From: Bacteroidota bacterium
GTDB lineage: Bacteria > Bacteroidota > Bacteroidia > Bacteroidales > UBA10428
Assembly (NCBI GenBank): GCA_023442525.1
Contig: JAEZZA010000031.1
Coordinates: forward strand, 248,001-312,000
Length of the DNA: 64,000 nt
Direction: 5' to 3'
Part shown: positions 61,749 to 64,000 of the stretch, piece after piece
How the letters are laid out: the number at the start of each line of letters is the position of its first letter
Position numbering within the stretch: position 1 is the first letter of the stretch
Translations under genes and position numbers: made by a program
Notes under the pieces: model-generated
What the model saw: only the letters and a program-made list of their open reading frames with translations
Told to the model about the DNA's origin: nothing
Database searches by the model: none

Positions 61749-62579
61749 TTGAGAAATCTAGCTATTGCCTTAGCCTTAATTTCAATATGCCAGATAGTTT
61801 CCGGGCAGGGAGAAATTGACACTCAGGAAAAGTTAATTTTCCAGAACGAAAGAAGTATATCTCTTTCACTTAATACAACTGGTTTAGCGGCCGGATACCG
61901 GTTTGGTAAGCGGAAAACTTATCTGAACAAGGTATTATATGATATAGAGCTTGCCTATCTAAAGCATCCCAAAGAGGCTAAAGTATCACCCAATATGGTA
62001 GGTTATTACACTACAAGCCGACGGTACGTACCCGGAAAACTTAATCTTTTTGTCAACCTGCGTCCTTCAATTGGCTTCCAGCACGAGATGTTTTCAAAGG
62101 AAGACCGTGGAAGCATTGCCATAAAATATTATTACAGCGGGGGACCGAGCCTGGGAATTACCAAGCCTATATATTACACCTATCTGATTGGCGACAATAG
62201 AAACGGTTGGTACTCTATTGATGCAAAATACGGCTATACACAACATCCCACTCTTTATGGAATTGCCGGAAGAGCTTCATTCTGGAAAGGATTCGATGAG
62301 CTCGCCATTTACCCGGGATTGCATGCAACCGGCGGATTCAGCTTTGAGTACAGTCCCCAGAACCGCATATTAAATGCTATTGATGTGAGTGCTACGTTTG
62401 ATGCTTTTCTCAAAGAAATACCCATCATGCTCACCGAATATAACAGCCGTTTCTTCTTCACCCTCTCTATCTCCTACCGTTTCGGATGGGTTGTAGAGCC
62501 TAAGTTTAAGGCGCCAAAGATTACGAAAGAAGGAGGAAGAAGCAGCAGGGAGAAGGGAGCAAAGAGTAAGGAGAATTAG
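61749..62579 (+). CDS. Outer-membrane beta-barrel-like protein of unknown function
   Basis: A 276-aa protein that I do not recognise. Signal peptide IALALISICQIVSGQ, then alternating strands (IKYYYSGGPSLGI, RFFFTLSISYRFGWVVEPKF) that look like a small outer-membrane barrel. It ends with a basic, charged tail. The only in-frame start is TTG 61749, since a stop lies 15 nt upstream and no ATG precedes the signal peptide. No ribosome site is visible. Confidence 0.7.
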   Translation: MRNLAIALALISICQIVSGQGEIDTQEKLIFQNERSISLSLNTTGLAAGYRFGKRKTYLNKVLYDIELAYLKHPKEAKVSPNMVGYYTTSRRYVPGKLNLFVNLRPSIGFQHEMFSKEDRGSIAIKYYYSGGPSLGITKPIYYTYLIGDNRNGWYSIDAKYGYTQHPTLYGIAGRASFWKGFDELAIYPGLHATGGFSFEYSPQNRILNAIDVSATFDAFLKEIPIMLTEYNSRFFFTLSISYRFGWVVEPKFKAPKITKEGGRSSREKGAKSKEN

Positions 62580-62588
62580 CTGCCATAT

Positions 62589-62695
62589 ACTGGATACCAG
62601 ATTCTGGATACCAGATTCCTGATACCAGATTCTGGAAATTAAGTATAAGTATACACATCAAACCATATCAAACCATATCAAACCATATCAAACCC
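62589..62695. repeat. 14-bp and 10-bp tandem repeats
   Basis: 14-bp units (T)CTGGATACCAGAT at 62589-62635 (three plus partial), then 10-bp ATCAAACCAT at 62657-62695 (3.9 copies). The 14-bp word also opens the hypA-hypB spacer (51187 on). Confidence 0.9.
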
Positions 62696-62703
62696 TAATA
62701 ACA

Positions 62704-62735
62704 CATCGAACACTGAATAATGAATATCGAAGAAG
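62704..62735. repeat. Dispersed CATCGAACACTGAATA repeat, further copy
   Basis: CATCGAACACTGAATAATGA then ATATCGAAGAAG, as at 50788 and 54848. Confidence 0.75.
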
Positions 62736-62770
62736 TTGATTTAGTGTTATACAAAAAACAAGAAATTTAA

Positions 62771-62778
62771 TAACTTCG
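62771..62778 (+). promoter_or_regulatory. -7-like box TAacTTcG of gap
   Basis: One mismatch to TAnnTTTG, 57 nt before ATG 62835. Confidence 0.4.
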
Positions 62779-62834
62779 CACCCTGGAGATAAATAAAACA
62801 TTTTCATTTCATAACCAATTAATTATAGAATAAA

Positions 62835-63842
62835 ATGGCTAAAATAAAAGTAGGTATTAATGGTTTCGGAAGAATCGGCCGTCTTGCATTCAGGGCAACT
62901 TTCCTCCGCGACGATGTTGAAGTTGTTGGCATAAACGACCTGATTGACGTTGAATATATGGCGTACATGCTCAGGTACGACACCATTCACGGTCAGTTTA
63001 AAGGCAGTGTAGCCGTAAAAGATGGCAAACTGGTAGTTAACGGCAATGCAATTCGCGTGACTTCAGAGAAAGATCCGGCCAATCTTAAATGGAATGAAAT
63101 CGGTGCAGAATATGTTATAGAATCGACAGGTTTATTCCTCACCCGCGAAAAAGCAGAAGCCCACCTGAAAGCAGGCGCAAAACGCGTGATCATGTCGGCT
63201 CCTTCAAAGGATGATACACCTATGTTTGTTTTTGGTGTTAACCATAACACCTACAAAAAGGAAATGGACATCATCTCCAATGCATCATGTACAACAAACT
63301 GTCTGGCACCTGTTACCAAGGTACTTCATGATAACTTTGGTATGGCAGAAGGTCTGATGACAACAGTTCACTCCACCACCGCTACCCAAAAAACGGTTGA
63401 CGGACCCTCAGCAAAAGACTGGAGAGGCGGACGTGCTGCATCAGGAAATATCATTCCTTCATCAACCGGTGCTGCTAAGGCTGTTACCAAGGTTATTCCC
63501 GAACTGAAAGGCAAACTTACAGGTATGTCATTTCGCGTTCCCACACTGAACGTTTCAGTAGTCGACCTGACCTGCAAACTCGAAAAAGCCACCGATTATG
63601 AAGCTATCAAGGCAGCTATGAAAAAAGCTTCGGAAAACGAAATGAAAGGCGTTCTAGGTTATACCGAAGATGAAGTAGTTTCAAGCGACTTCATCGGTGA
63701 TTCCCGCACATCTATTTTTGATGCAAAGGCTGGTATCATGCTGAATTCTAATTTCGTGAAAATAGTTGCATGGTATGATAACGAATGGGGTTATTCATGC
63801 AAACTTCTGGATATGATTGCTCATATGAACTCCGTGAAGTAA
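62835..63842 (+). CDS. gap: Glyceraldehyde-3-phosphate dehydrogenase, type I
   Basis: A 335-aa glycolytic enzyme that oxidises glyceraldehyde 3-phosphate to 1,3-bisphosphoglycerate with NAD+. GINGFGRIGR binds NAD, SNASCTTNCLAP holds the nucleophile Cys152, VHSTTATQKTVDGPS follows with the phosphate-site residues, and WYDNEWGYS is the conserved C-terminal block. Length is exact. The strong terminator after it implies a single-gene transcript. Confidence 0.97.
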   Translation: MAKIKVGINGFGRIGRLAFRATFLRDDVEVVGINDLIDVEYMAYMLRYDTIHGQFKGSVAVKDGKLVVNGNAIRVTSEKDPANLKWNEIGAEYVIESTGLFLTREKAEAHLKAGAKRVIMSAPSKDDTPMFVFGVNHNTYKKEMDIISNASCTTNCLAPVTKVLHDNFGMAEGLMTTVHSTTATQKTVDGPSAKDWRGGRAASGNIIPSSTGAAKAVTKVIPELKGKLTGMSFRVPTLNVSVVDLTCKLEKATDYEAIKAAMKKASENEMKGVLGYTEDEVVSSDFIGDSRTSIFDAKAGIMLNSNFVKIVAWYDNEWGYSCKLLDMIAHMNSVK

Positions 63843-63865
63843 CTATAATTTCATCATTAGATATA

Positions 63866-63896
63866 AAATCCGGCACTTGTTGCCGGATTTTTTTTT
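63866..63896 (+). terminator. Rho-independent terminator of gap
   Basis: Stem AAATCCGGCA/TGCCGGATTT with CTTGT loop, then a run of nine T. Confidence 0.9.
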
Positions 63897-63988
63897 GAAC
63901 AAAAGTCAAGCAACCTTATTATATAATTTGCAGGTATATATATACATATAATTTCTGCGCACAGGCAGAACTCTCAGCAGTGTTACAG

Positions 63989-64000
63989 CGTCATTGTGAG
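63989..64000 (+). repeat. Start of a third REP-like element (CGTCATTGTGAG), cut by the window end
   Basis: Matches the start of the elements at 50651 (GGTCATTGCGAT) and 39987 (inverted GGTCATTGCGAG). From 63897 to 63988 I see nothing else. Confidence 0.4.

Noticed and set aside
62657..62695. Possible CRISPR-like array (ATCAAACCAT repeats)
   Set aside because: Units are directly adjacent without spacers and no cas genes are present; a simple tandem repeat.
1..64000. Prophage, insertion sequence, toxin-antitoxin, restriction or diversity-generating element
   Set aside because: No transposase, integrase, reverse transcriptase, phage structural or known defence gene was seen.

Overview
The window looks like a chromosome segment of an anaerobic Bacteroidota, probably Bacteroidales or Marinilabiliales-like. 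Evidence for this: a type IX secretion (T9SS) C-terminal sorting domain on a surface protein; many upstream regions carrying the Bacteroidota -7 element TAnnTTTG with few Shine-Dalgarno sites; lineage-typical families (HU-CCDC81/SPOR protein, DUF4349 lipoprotein, SMUG2-type glycosylase, FadL/OmpP1 porin, small C-P-A-Y lipoprotein); and a bifurcating-type [FeFe] hydrogenase. No rRNA, tRNA, CRISPR array, insertion sequence or phage gene was seen.

Layout. 1-9.8 kb: the N-terminal part of a membrane sensor (runs off the left edge), a TPR protein-ribH-acyltransferase group, a four-repeat T9SS surface protein, an rsgA-SMUG2-racemase group on the minus strand, a PurF-like protein and a lone receiver domain. 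9.8-22.7 kb: YihY/BrkB membrane protein, KDG kinase, S9 peptidase, a TetR-TolC-MFP-RND efflux operon with a convincing operator, and a DMT transporter. 22.7-33.8 kb is mostly minus strand: exported superoxide dismutase, M16 peptidase, PIG-L deacetylase, K+/H+ antiporter, phosphatidylserine decarboxylase, GT2, HAD phosphatase and penicillin acylase. 33.9-49.4 kb: outer-membrane proteins, RNA-binding protein, hisS, Gfo/Idh/MocA oxidoreductase, GH51 arabinofuranosidase, HU/SPOR protein, polyphosphate glucokinase, recR, a sodium:solute symporter and an M3 peptidase.

49.6-61.2 kb is the most interesting part. hypE, hypA and hypB ([NiFe] maturation) are followed by a compact block: DRTGG protein, RsbW-like ATPase, a HydS-like [FeFe]-hydrogenase-fold protein, a second DRTGG protein, a PHP-domain protein, a histidine-kinase-like ATPase, then a 2Fe-2S thioredoxin-like protein and the bifurcating hydrogenase subunits HydB, HydA and HydC. 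The HydS-like protein keeps the four H-cluster cysteines but has Phe where catalytic enzymes have the proton-relay Cys. It also has a Cx2Cx4Cx16C cluster motif and ends without a PAS domain. I infer a split H2/redox sensing module whose output goes through separate ATPase, PHP and DRTGG proteins and which sits directly upstream of the hydrogenase it may control. The window ends with small lipoproteins (one frameshifted), an outer-membrane protein and gap.

The intergenic DNA is rich in short repeat families: 9-, 10- and 14-bp tandem arrays, two dispersed repeat families, and an 18-bp hairpin array (51524-51582) whose stems differ in sequence but keep base pairing.
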